Shown in pieces: positions 36,949 through 45,443 of a stretch of DNA of 64,000 bases (its first letter is position 1; each line of letters begins with the position of its first letter). The position numbers and the translations under genes are program-made. Where the stretch lies: the NCBI RefSeq assembly GCF_015244675.1, contig NZ_JABCQO010000007.1:86757-150756 (forward strand). Direction: 5' to 3'. A model generated the notes under the pieces. That model was not told where the DNA came from. It ran no database searches and saw only the letters and a list, made by a program, of their open reading frames with translations. The stretch is from Gluconobacter cerevisiae. GTDB taxonomy: Bacteria; Pseudomonadota; Alphaproteobacteria; Acetobacterales; Acetobacteraceae.

Positions 36949-37836
36949 TCAGAACTGCCAGGCCAGACCTGCATGCAGCTTCAGACCGTTGCTCAGGGCA
37001 CTTGAAACGCCCGAATAGGAATAGGCTGTTCCAAATTCCGTGCTGGCTTCCACCTGCCGGTCATGGCCGTAGGAAATATAGGAGTAGTCTCCTCCGGCCG
37101 TCAGATGGAGGCGCCGGGTCATACGGTAATCCATGCCAAGGCCGCCTTCCCACAGGGGACGTGGCTGGTTGTTGTAGGAAATGCCGGAATTGAGAACTTC
37201 CGCCCATCCGAAGCGTCCACGCAGGACGAGGCGGGATGTGAGAGCGTAATCCGCCTTCAGGCCAGCGCCCGCGAAGTAACGGCCAGAGCCGTAGCCGAAA
37301 TCTCCGTCACTGCCGCTCGTGACATACCCGCCCTGAATGAAAGGCGTCAGCAGCAAGGTATCGGAGAGCAGAAGAAAGCCCTTGCCGATTTCTCCGCGGT
37401 TGTCGGTACCGTTGGAGCTGTCGTTTCCGCCTGCGGAGAACCCGTATGGTGCAGAATTGCTGGAATAGCTGCGGTAGTGGGATTTGTAGTTTCTCTGGCC
37501 GTCTTCGAGTGAGAAATGGAGCGCGCCGTAAAGGTTCTCGATCCCGAAGGCGTTAAACATGACCGAAGCGTCTGCCTGAAAGCCGGGAGTCCAGCCAACG
37601 GTGCGGTAGCGGGAAGAGCTTGCGGAGTCTTCAGTGAAAGCATAGCGGCCGGAACCGCCAGTTTGCGTCATGTGGGAGCTGTTGCCGCTGACGGTGTTGC
37701 GGAACGTGCCTGTCATTGAAAGGCCGATCTCGCGGTTTACGGCGATGACCGGAGCCGGGTCTGCAAAAGCGGCGAGAGGGGCAAAGCCTGCACAGAAACT
37801 CAGGCTGGACAGCAGCAAACGGCAAGAAAGACGCAT
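36949..37836 (-). CDS. Outer-membrane beta-barrel protein of unknown function
   Basis: A 295-residue exported protein (signal LLLSSLSFCAGFAPLAAFA, then DP). The mature part alternates polar and aromatic residues in short strands (LLTPFIQGGYV, YFAGAGLKADYAL, RGRFGWAEV, LKLHAGLAWQF) and ends in phenylalanine, the outer-membrane insertion signal. Segment YKSHYRSYSSNSAPYG is a Ser/Tyr-rich loop. It resembles OmpA- or autotransporter-like barrels without a clear family match. Monocistronic. Confidence 0.75.
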   Translation of the reverse strand: MRLSCRLLLSSLSFCAGFAPLAAFADPAPVIAVNREIGLSMTGTFRNTVSGNSSHMTQTGGSGRYAFTEDSASSSRYRTVGWTPGFQADASVMFNAFGIENLYGALHFSLEDGQRNYKSHYRSYSSNSAPYGFSAGGNDSSNGTDNRGEIGKGFLLLSDTLLLTPFIQGGYVTSGSDGDFGYGSGRYFAGAGLKADYALTSRLVLRGRFGWAEVLNSGISYNNQPRPLWEGGLGMDYRMTRRLHLTAGGDYSYISYGHDRQVEASTEFGTAYSYSGVSSALSNGLKLHAGLAWQF

Positions 37837-37933
37837 CGGACACTCCGGATGAAAGGGCCGGAGTCATGTAACAAAATATGTTACACAAAGATACTTAGAG
37901 TTACATTTCAAGGTGGAAATTCTATCTCCTGCA

Positions 37934-38881
37934 TCAGGCCGCTTTTTTCGGACTGTCCTTTGTCTCCGGCAGCGGGGCGTTTTCGCGGCCTGAATAGTTG
38001 GTGACGATGGTCCGGACCCCCTGAGCGGCTTCTTCGGCAGCCATATCCGCCGTGTCACCCCATGCGCCATCCAGTGAATGAGGGGCGATGTCGTGCAACT
38101 GGGTGGCGGCGCCCGCTTCTTTCCCATCCGGCGTCAGGACATGCCAGACGATTTCGATATGATCGACCGGATGACCGGTGTTGCCGGGAGTGCCCGTCTT
38201 GAGATCGACCGTCCCGCGTACGATGAAGTCCGCGCCCTTTTCCGTTGTTGTGACCGTGTTGGTTTTGTCGGGAAAGGACGAATAGAAAGCACGGGCGAGA
38301 GATACATTTCCGTCTCCGGGTGCGCCGGTGACGCCTTTGAAACAGATTTTTGCCGCGCGGTTCATGAGGCTGTGCGGGTCCTGTTGCATCATGTTTGCCT
38401 GAATACCCGTCAGCAGGGTCGCAAGCTGGGGGGCTTCCTGTATGGCGGTGTTCTGTAGCGTCAACCTGTCTCCTGAACTCCATCCCGCCATATCTACGGC
38501 AGGACCGTCCGTTTCTGCGCGGACTTTTCCTTCCGGAGTCATGATGACGTAGTGGGGGACGACCGTATTGCCGTGAGTTGTCGCACTCAGTTTCACCCAC
38601 CAGTCTCCTTTTTTGCGAGGCTGTGCGATGGCGGGGACGGACTGGTTGACCATGGCCTGCGCCACATCATGGGCCCAGAGCGCGGCGGCATCGTCGGACA
38701 GAAGGGCGTTTGGTGGGGTCGGGACGGCGAGGCGTGCGGGAGGAAGATTGGCTGCCGTGAGGTATCTTGCCTGTTGGCCCGGGTCGGCGAAGGGCCGGGA
38801 AAGGCTGAAGCAGCCTCCCAAAGCCAAGGGGAGGGCCAGCGGAAGGCACAGAGACAGCAGAGGAGAACGGAAACGGCGCAT
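37934..38881 (-). CDS. Putative lipoprotein of unknown function
   Basis: A 315-residue protein with a lipoprotein signal ending in LPLALGGC (cysteine near residue 24). The rest is soluble with no motif I can name; WWVKLSATTHGNTVVPHYVIMTPEGKV-like strands and IEIVWHVLTPDGKEAG suggest a beta-rich periplasmic domain. It lies between the outer-membrane barrel gene and tonB on the same strand but with ~100-base gaps, so an envelope role is only suggested by location. Confidence 0.7.
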   Translation of the reverse strand: MRRFRSPLLSLCLPLALPLALGGCFSLSRPFADPGQQARYLTAANLPPARLAVPTPPNALLSDDAAALWAHDVAQAMVNQSVPAIAQPRKKGDWWVKLSATTHGNTVVPHYVIMTPEGKVRAETDGPAVDMAGWSSGDRLTLQNTAIQEAPQLATLLTGIQANMMQQDPHSLMNRAAKICFKGVTGAPGDGNVSLARAFYSSFPDKTNTVTTTEKGADFIVRGTVDLKTGTPGNTGHPVDHIEIVWHVLTPDGKEAGAATQLHDIAPHSLDGAWGDTADMAAEEAAQGVRTIVTNYSGRENAPLPETKDSPKKAA

Positions 38882-38973
38882 CGGGGCTCCGGTAACAGGA
38901 CGGTGACCCGGTGGACTGTATGGGATTGCGGCTCCGATGTCGAAGCCGCGCCCCTTCGCCTCGATCGGCGCTT

Positions 38974-40092
38974 TTATCGGCGGATCAGGATGTAGTTGAT
39001 CGTCACGTCGATATCGAAATGGTCGCCTTTCATGTCCGGCGGGACTGGCGGCAGATGCGCGCCCTGGAACATGCCGGTCGTTGCCGCATCCAGCGAATAG
39101 GAGCCGGACTGGCTCATGAGACGGACGGATTTTACATGGCCCGAACGGTCCAGCACGACATGTACCGAGGATGGACCGTCCTCGCCCGCACGGGCGGCTT
39201 CTTCCGGATAATACATATGCGCCCGGATCCAGCGGTCGATTTCCCCGCCGTAATCCTCGCTGACGCCCTTGACGCTCGTGCGGGTCTGATACGGCGCGTT
39301 GATGGCGCCGTTCATGCTGAGTGGTCCCAGAGACATATCGATCGGGCCGCCGGACCCTGCCGCGCGGCCGTGACGGCGACGATAGGGAGATGGCTGTTCG
39401 CCAAATGACAGATCCATCGGGTGCGCGAAGGGGTTGTTTCGTTCAGAATGGACGGAACGCTGCGCGTGATGGGCACGTTGCGATGTTTGCTGACTGCGGT
39501 GGCTTGGTGCTGCTCCCGGTGTGATGGGAGCAGGCGTGGGCGCTGTTTTGGGTAGTTCGGCGGAGGGTTCCTCGGGCACTTCGGGTGCGGAAGGTGTTTC
39601 GGGTGTTGGGACGGCGGGTGTCGGGGCGGACTGCGCCTTCTCCGGCTGCTGCTGGTTTTCCTGTGTCTCCTGCGGACTTTGGGCTGAGGGGGGAGGCGGC
39701 TCGCCTCCCTGCTCATGTTCACGCGGGCCGCGCATGCTGCTTTTCGATGGCGGTGTATCGAAAACCATTTCCACCTGCGGCTGCTCCTGCCCTGCAGGCG
39801 AGCCATGCATGCCCTGATTCTGCATCAGCAGGAAGGTCAGAAGGGCTGCGTGGAGCCCGGCTGAAAAAATGAACGGAACTGTCGGTCCGTTTTCAACAAT
39901 GGTCTGCGGCCGCATCATCGGTGTTAGCGCGGGACGGACCGGAAGTACTGGTGGGACGTAATCCCGCAGGCGCTCGCGTCTGCCAGTCGGCGCATGCTGC
40001 GCGCGCGCGGGAGCAGTCCGCGCCGAGGAGGCGAAGAGCTGGGGTTCGCGTTTCTGCGGCTTTCCCGACGTGGCGGTGGATGATCCGTTCAT
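38974..40092 (-). CDS. tonB: TonB family energy transducer
   Basis: A 372-residue TonB-like protein: a basic cytoplasmic N-terminus of ~85 residues, one hydrophobic anchor (PFIFSAGLHAALLTFLLMQN), a long Pro/Glu/Gln-rich periplasm-spanning linker (residues ~130-240), and a C-terminal TonB domain with YYPEEAARAGEDGPSSVHVVLDRSG and VNYILIRR-like end. It would pass proton-motive energy from ExbB/ExbD to outer-membrane receptors; those partners are not in the window. The cytoplasmic extension is longer than in E. coli TonB. Confidence 0.85.
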   Translation of the reverse strand: MNGSSTATSGKPQKREPQLFASSARTAPARAQHAPTGRRERLRDYVPPVLPVRPALTPMMRPQTIVENGPTVPFIFSAGLHAALLTFLLMQNQGMHGSPAGQEQPQVEMVFDTPPSKSSMRGPREHEQGGEPPPPSAQSPQETQENQQQPEKAQSAPTPAVPTPETPSAPEVPEEPSAELPKTAPTPAPITPGAAPSHRSQQTSQRAHHAQRSVHSERNNPFAHPMDLSFGEQPSPYRRRHGRAAGSGGPIDMSLGPLSMNGAINAPYQTRTSVKGVSEDYGGEIDRWIRAHMYYPEEAARAGEDGPSSVHVVLDRSGHVKSVRLMSQSGSYSLDAATTGMFQGAHLPPVPPDMKGDHFDIDVTINYILIRR

Positions 40093-40330
40093 ATGCGGCT
40101 CAGCCTGTCGGGAAAGGATCTGGCAGAAAACAGCCAGTCGGCGAGAAGAGGGTGGCGTCGCATCATCGCCAGACCTTTTGCACCAGGGCGGTCGGGGTTG
40201 TCATCCGGCAGGCTGGTTATCCGGGGCTGGGGGGGGGGCGTCTGTCTTGGCATATCATGGCAGTAATGCGAGACCCACGAAAGACACAAAGAGTCATTCG
40301 AACCTTAACTTCCGGAAAGGCGCATGTCTG

Positions 40331-40978
40331 ATGGCTGATTATGCCACACTTCTTGGGTCTGATCCCGATCTTGCGGCGGCCATGGCGCGTATCGGCCCCT
40401 GTACTCTGCGGGGGGACGACGGGCAGGAGCCTTATGATGCCCTTCTGCGCGCCATCGCGGGACAACAGCTTCATGGAGCGGCGGCACGGAAGATTTTTGG
40501 GCGCCTCTGCGCTCTGGGGGAACAGGGCACGGTGGACAGCTCGCCGCCAGCGCCTGGAAAGCTTCTGGAACTGTCCGAGGAGAGCCTGCGTGCCTGCGGT
40601 CTTTCGGGAAACAAGCTGCTGGCCATGCGGGGCGTGGCACAGGCCTGTCTGGACGGAACCGTTCCCAGCCGCGCCGATGCCCGGAGCATGACGGATGAAG
40701 AGCTGATCATGCGCCTTGTAACGCTGCGCGGGATCGGACGTTGGACCGTCGAGATGCTGCTGATGTTGACGCTGAATCGCCCGGACGTGATGCCCGTCGA
40801 TGATTTTGGTGTTCGGGAAGGCTGGCGGCGCCTGCGGGGATTGAAACTGCCCCCCAAACCCAAAGTATTGAAAGAGGAGACGGCCCGCTTCTCCCCCTAT
40901 CGCTCGACCTTGGCTTGGTACTGCTGGCGTATGGCAGAAGAAGGGAAGAAAACTGCTCCCAACCCCCTGACAGCCTGA
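40331..40978 (+). CDS. DNA-3-methyladenine glycosylase II-like (HhH-GPD) protein
   Basis: A 215-residue base-excision enzyme of the AlkA/HhH-GPD superfamily. ALLRAIAGQQLHGAAARKIFGRL, the helix-hairpin-helix LVTLRGIGRWTVEMLLM, and the catalytic aspartate in MPVDDFGVREG are clear. It removes alkylated purines from DNA. I start at the ATG at 40331 (MADYATLL); the open frame extends upstream through the tonB promoter region without family similarity. It is divergent from tonB with about 240 bases between starts. Confidence 0.92.
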   Translation: MADYATLLGSDPDLAAAMARIGPCTLRGDDGQEPYDALLRAIAGQQLHGAAARKIFGRLCALGEQGTVDSSPPAPGKLLELSEESLRACGLSGNKLLAMRGVAQACLDGTVPSRADARSMTDEELIMRLVTLRGIGRWTVEMLLMLTLNRPDVMPVDDFGVREGWRRLRGLKLPPKPKVLKEETARFSPYRSTLAWYCWRMAEEGKKTAPNPLTA

Positions 40979-40984
40979 GGCTGA

Positions 40985-43438
40985 TCAGGACGCTTCCATC
41001 ACAACCGGCATTGTTGCCATGAACTGACGGGTATCTTCAGGGGAAAGGGGACGTGACAGCAGATAGCCCTGAACCTCCGTGCAGCCCAGACGCTTGAGAT
41101 AGGAGAGCTGTTCCTGACTTTCCACGCCCTCCGCGGTCACGGCCACGCCCAGATCGATCGACAGATCGACCACGGCGCGCACGATGGAGGCTGCCCGGGA
41201 TTCGCGTAGCATGTCCCTGACGAACAGACCGTCCAGCTTGATCTTCGAGAACGGGAAGAAACGCAGATATCCGAGAGACGAGAAGCCCTTGCCGAAATCG
41301 TCGAGCGCAATGGAGATTCCAGAACTCTGAAGGCGACTCAGGAGTGTGAAAGTCGCGGCGTCCGGTTCCATGAAGATGTTTTCGGTCATCTCGATCTGGA
41401 GACAGCGGGCCGGGAATCCGGTTTTTTCCAGAACCCGGAAGGTGTCTTTAAGGAAGGTCGGAGCTTCAAGCTGTCCGACCGAGACATTGATCGACAGGAC
41501 CAGCCCGTCTTCCCACTCACGGGCAAAGAGGCAGGCCCGCTCCATGACATAGATGCCGAGCTTCTGGATCAGCCCGGCTTCTTCGGCAAGCTGGATGATC
41601 CGTTCGGGGGGGACGCGGCCATATTCGGGATGGGACCAGCGGATCAGTGCTTCAAACCCGCAGAGTTTCTGGCTCTGGGTGTTGAAGAAAGGCTGATAGA
41701 CAATCCCCAGATCGCCTTTCTCCAGCGCTTCAGGGAGCGCACGGATCAGATCCCGGTTCCGCTTGGCAACCGTCCGTAGCTCCGGATTATAGAAGCGATG
41801 CGTATGGCCTCCGAGGCTCTTGGCCTCGTAAAGCGCCAGGTCACTGGCTTCCAGAAGGCTTCCTACGCGCTCTGATCCGCCAATGGACAGCACGATTCCC
41901 GCACTGAGACCGACCGCGCAGCGCACGCCTTCGCCAACCCGGATTGGTACGTTTGTCAGCGCATTGATGAGGCCTGAGGCTGTGGCGGAAGCCTGAGCCG
42001 GAGTCGTCTGACGTTCGAGCAGCATGAACTCATCGCCACCAAAACGGTAGAGCCTGTGGCGTTCGCTCAGGGTGCGGCTCAGGACGACCGTGACTTTCCG
42101 GAGCATCTCGTCACCGGCGGAATGGCCGTGTCGGTCGTTGATCTGTTTGAAGCCATCCAGATCGAGGTTGAGCAGTGCGAACGCTTCTCCTGTGCGCGCG
42201 GCCTCGATGAGATAGGTTTCCATGTCGTCGAGGAAGGCGCCGCGGTTGGGCAGACCGGTCAGCAGATCGTGTCGTGCCCTGAAGGACGCACTTTCCTGCG
42301 CCCAGTGCGTCTGGGTCACGTCCGTCCCGACGCCGCGATAGCCGACGAAGGTACGGTCCTGAAAGACCGGGCGACCACTGAGCGACCAGAAGCGCTGCTG
42401 GCCCTGCAAAGTGCCGGAAACCACGATGTCCCGGAAGAAAATCCGGTTGTCGAGGCATTGTCGCAGGCGTCCAAGGCCCGTTCGCTCATCGGCGTCAAAA
42501 GCGGCCGGACCTGCCAGATCCGAGAGGATGTCAAAGAAAACGCGGGTTTCAAGCCACTCGCGGCTATTGCCGAAAGCGGAAGCCAGGCTGGCTGATACAT
42601 TGCGCAGACTTCCGGATGCGCAGGTCTCCCACAGCCAGTCTCCGGTATCATCATCAGCATTGCGGAGCAGGAGCTGGACGATGCTGTTACGCTGTTCGAG
42701 GGAGTACCGGCTGACCAGAAAAGCCGTGAACAGAGTCCGGACTGCCATCGTCAGGGACAGGACGAAGAACAGATAGATTGCCATTTCCATGGCAACGTAA
42801 AAATAGAAAATCCCGTGATCGATTAGCCATGCTTCGAAAAGAGCGCTGCAACAAGACAGGATCAATATGGACGCAATGACTTCTCCAATCCCCGTCAGGG
42901 GCAGGAGCGAGATGGTTGTCGCGGTCAGGCCAACCATAAGGCCTGCGACCAAAACCCGGTCATTGGCGTCGCCGTATGGGAACACGACGGGGGGGAGGGT
43001 GGCCCAGCAAAGGGCAAAGGCGAAATTAATGCCCTTGAGAATCCAGGCTTGTCTGCTGCCAACCAGTTTTTCGGTTGGGATCATGTAAAAGCAAATGTTG
43101 TAGAGCACGAGCAGCAGCAGAACTGCGCCGCACAGCATCACGCCGTAAGTCGGATAATTTCTCATCAGGCAGAGGCAGGCGATTGGGCCGCCGCTAACCT
43201 GAGGAATGAAATGGAAGAAGTTCAGACCGCGCAGGACCCGGCAGCGCGAAAGGCGGATGTCTTCCTCTGCTCCTGCTGGGATTTCTGCCCGGAAGGGAAA
43301 AAGCCGGGCAAACTGCATGTGTTTCAGCAGGGTCAGGACAGCTGTCATTATGTCGCGCATTGCGGGAAGGCGACAACGGGAGCCGGTGAGACAGGCAAAG
43401 ACATCATGGACCTTCCCAATAGCGGAGGAGGGTGCCAC
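40985..43438 (-). CDS. Membrane GGDEF-EAL cyclic-di-GMP signalling protein
   Basis: Up to 817 residues from a GTG at 43438; ATG codons at 43360 and 43348 are alternatives and none has a good ribosome site. After a basic N-terminus come about six hydrophobic segments (residues ~85-260), a PAS-like region, a GGDEF domain with intact FGGDEFML (~467-471), and an EAL domain with FEALIRW (~596-598), followed by the conserved NVSVGQL, MTENIF and ALDDFGKGFSSLGYL. Both halves look catalytically complete, so it could make or break c-di-GMP, controlling motility or surface growth. Confidence 0.9.
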   Translation of the reverse strand: MAPSSAIGKVHDVFACLTGSRCRLPAMRDIMTAVLTLLKHMQFARLFPFRAEIPAGAEEDIRLSRCRVLRGLNFFHFIPQVSGGPIACLCLMRNYPTYGVMLCGAVLLLLVLYNICFYMIPTEKLVGSRQAWILKGINFAFALCWATLPPVVFPYGDANDRVLVAGLMVGLTATTISLLPLTGIGEVIASILILSCCSALFEAWLIDHGIFYFYVAMEMAIYLFFVLSLTMAVRTLFTAFLVSRYSLEQRNSIVQLLLRNADDDTGDWLWETCASGSLRNVSASLASAFGNSREWLETRVFFDILSDLAGPAAFDADERTGLGRLRQCLDNRIFFRDIVVSGTLQGQQRFWSLSGRPVFQDRTFVGYRGVGTDVTQTHWAQESASFRARHDLLTGLPNRGAFLDDMETYLIEAARTGEAFALLNLDLDGFKQINDRHGHSAGDEMLRKVTVVLSRTLSERHRLYRFGGDEFMLLERQTTPAQASATASGLINALTNVPIRVGEGVRCAVGLSAGIVLSIGGSERVGSLLEASDLALYEAKSLGGHTHRFYNPELRTVAKRNRDLIRALPEALEKGDLGIVYQPFFNTQSQKLCGFEALIRWSHPEYGRVPPERIIQLAEEAGLIQKLGIYVMERACLFAREWEDGLVLSINVSVGQLEAPTFLKDTFRVLEKTGFPARCLQIEMTENIFMEPDAATFTLLSRLQSSGISIALDDFGKGFSSLGYLRFFPFSKIKLDGLFVRDMLRESRAASIVRAVVDLSIDLGVAVTAEGVESQEQLSYLKRLGCTEVQGYLLSRPLSPEDTRQFMATMPVVMEAS

Positions 43439-43557
43439 GATGACAGAAATTTATGAAGTTTTTCTTTGCAGAGAACGAATCTGTTGCAGACAATATCTCC
43501 GCGCCCCAGGTATGGCAGCCCGGGCACGGAGATAGCCGTTAAAAGGTTAAGGTTTCG

Positions 43558-44286
43558 TTAATGCGCCATTTCTGGTGTTGTGGCGTAAATCTCGTGACTG
43601 GCTTTTTCAAACATCTCAATACATTCGCGCATATTGGCCGTCAGGGCTGCGCGGGTGATGTCGGGGTCGTTGGATGGATAATATCCGCGGGCCAGATCTT
43701 CATCGATTTCCAGATGGGACGGGCCGTCATGCTCATGTTCATCATGCGCCAGACCCCAAGTCCAATGCTTCTTCGCGAACATGTCCGTGAATTTCGGAGC
43801 ATGACAGAGATAGGCGGCCAGCTCTTCGGCGATGTATTCGACAGCAGCAAGCCATGAGAAGAAGACGACGGGATCTTCGCTGTCGGCATTGGCGATCAGC
43901 TTCTGGACCGTGGGAAGCGTATCGTAATGGGTTCCATACAGGTCGAGGCCGAATTCTTTTGCGCCGTCAGCCCAGAGAATGGCGTGTGAGCCTTCTTCTT
44001 CCTTCATTTCCCGTACGGCCTCACGGGCTTCTGAAAAGAAGGTTTTGATACGGGCCTGCCCGAAACGCTGGACGAGCGGTTTGATGGGAAGGTGGCCGAC
44101 GCGTACGTCAATAGCGCGCTCAAAAGCCTGAATAAAAGGCCACCAGCCGATCATCATGGCCTTAATAGTCTCTTTATCGCCATGAGCTGCGCCCCGGGCC
44201 AGGGCGGAAGAATAGATTTTCTCGCGTGTAAAGACACGCATTTCGGCACGATTTACCAAAGGCTCGGAGAACAGTAGAGCGTACAT
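43558..44286 (-). CDS. Possible diiron (heme-oxygenase-like or ferritin-like) protein, function unknown
   Basis: A 242-residue, mostly helical soluble protein with no signal peptide. It has a pattern suggesting a carboxylate-bridged diiron site: E98-x2-H101 in KEEEGSHAILW, glutamates 150/154 in VEYIAEELAAYL, and a His/Asp-rich segment HDEHEHDGPSHLEID around residues 181-195. I cannot name the family; TenA-like, HDO-type oxygenase or ferritin-like are all open. It is alone, between the GGDEF-EAL gene and an AT-rich 220-base spacer upstream. Confidence 0.6.
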   Translation of the reverse strand: MYALLFSEPLVNRAEMRVFTREKIYSSALARGAAHGDKETIKAMMIGWWPFIQAFERAIDVRVGHLPIKPLVQRFGQARIKTFFSEAREAVREMKEEEGSHAILWADGAKEFGLDLYGTHYDTLPTVQKLIANADSEDPVVFFSWLAAVEYIAEELAAYLCHAPKFTDMFAKKHWTWGLAHDEHEHDGPSHLEIDEDLARGYYPSNDPDITRAALTANMRECIEMFEKASHEIYATTPEMAH

Positions 44287-44508
44287 CCGCGTAATCCTGA
44301 AGAAGTTTATTACATGCGCCGTTCTGGCAGGGATGTTGTAGGCGGTAATTTACCAGAAAAGTAAGTTTTTTACTTTAATTTTAATTGAGTTTTATTAAAT
44401 TTGCAAAATATTAATATATTATAGTCTGTGAATGTTGCTTTATCGTAATAATTTTTCCAGCATAAAACAGCCATCCCTGAGTCCTGTTTGATGTCGTAAC
44501 GTCTTTCT

Positions 44509-45276
44509 TCAGGCCGGAACCTGAAGAAACGCCATCATTTCCTTAAGAAACGCCCGCGGCTGTTCTACGTGAAGCCAGTGTCCGGCATCGGGCAAAGACT
44601 GAATCACCGCATGTGGGAAGAGCGCCAGGATGTGATCGTGATGTTCGGGCAGGACATAGGGCGAGGCTCCGCCACGCAGAAAAAGGACCGGCCCTTCGTA
44701 GGGGGCAATCTGAAGGTCGGGCCAGCTTTCGATGTCATGAATGTCGCGGGAGAGCGCGTCGAAACCGATGTTCCAGCCCGGAGAATCGCCCAGCCGGATG
44801 TTTTGCAGCAGCAGTTCGGCGACGGGACGGCTGCCTGTGATGGGCTCCAGAAGGGCCAGACCTTCCCGGCGCTCCAGTGATGAGGGGAATGTGAGGGTTT
44901 CGAGCTTCGAGATCATCTCGCGCTGCCCATGTCCCGTTCGCGCCGGGGCGATGTCCGCAACGAGCAGTTTCGTGACGCGTTCCGGGGCGGCGAGTGCGAG
45001 CATCATGCCAACCTTGCCGCCCATGGAATGTCCGACGACTGCAAAACGTTCGATTCCCAGATCGTCCAGCGTTTCCAGAACGTCCTGTGCCATGAGGGCA
45101 TAGCTGGCGGGACCATGCGGGCTGTGGCCATGGTTGCGCAGATCCAGCGCCAGTGTCCGGAAGGTCGCGGACGCGCCGCGCTGGAGGAAGCCGAGATTCC
45201 GGGCCCGGCCGAACAGTCCGTGCAGGAAAACGACCGTCTCCGGGCCTTCGCCGCGTTCGATGGCATGCAGTTTCAT
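44509..45276 (-). CDS. Alpha/beta hydrolase
   Basis: A 255-residue alpha/beta-hydrolase: oxyanion HGLFGRARN near residue 20, nucleophile elbow GHSMGG, a late aspartate before the end, and the catalytic histidine in DAGHWLHVEQP. The pattern (VVFLHGLFG, then ALDLRNHGHSP) is close to YbfF-type esterases. I start at 45276 because AAGGA precedes it; an ATG five codons upstream (45291) has none. The natural ester substrate is unknown. Confidence 0.88.
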   Translation of the reverse strand: MKLHAIERGEGPETVVFLHGLFGRARNLGFLQRGASATFRTLALDLRNHGHSPHGPASYALMAQDVLETLDDLGIERFAVVGHSMGGKVGMMLALAAPERVTKLLVADIAPARTGHGQREMISKLETLTFPSSLERREGLALLEPITGSRPVAELLLQNIRLGDSPGWNIGFDALSRDIHDIESWPDLQIAPYEGPVLFLRGGASPYVLPEHHDHILALFPHAVIQSLPDAGHWLHVEQPRAFLKEMMAFLQVPA

Positions 45277-45443
45277 CGGTGATCCTTCCATGACAGCTGT
45301 TGATCGGCAGCGCGCTTGCCGTCAAACAGGATCACACCTGCCGCCCGGGAGCCCGCTTGTCTACCAGTCCCGCCCCTTCGCCTGCTTCTCCTGAGGGTTC
45401 CGAAAACCGTTTTCAGGGGAGTGTCCGCCTGTTGCGACAGCGG

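Noticed and set aside
45300..45443. 48-residue N-terminal extension of the CLC protein from a TTG codon
   Set aside because: The extension is Pro/Ser-rich without CLC similarity and has no ribosome site, so the ATG at 45444 was preferred, although uncertain.
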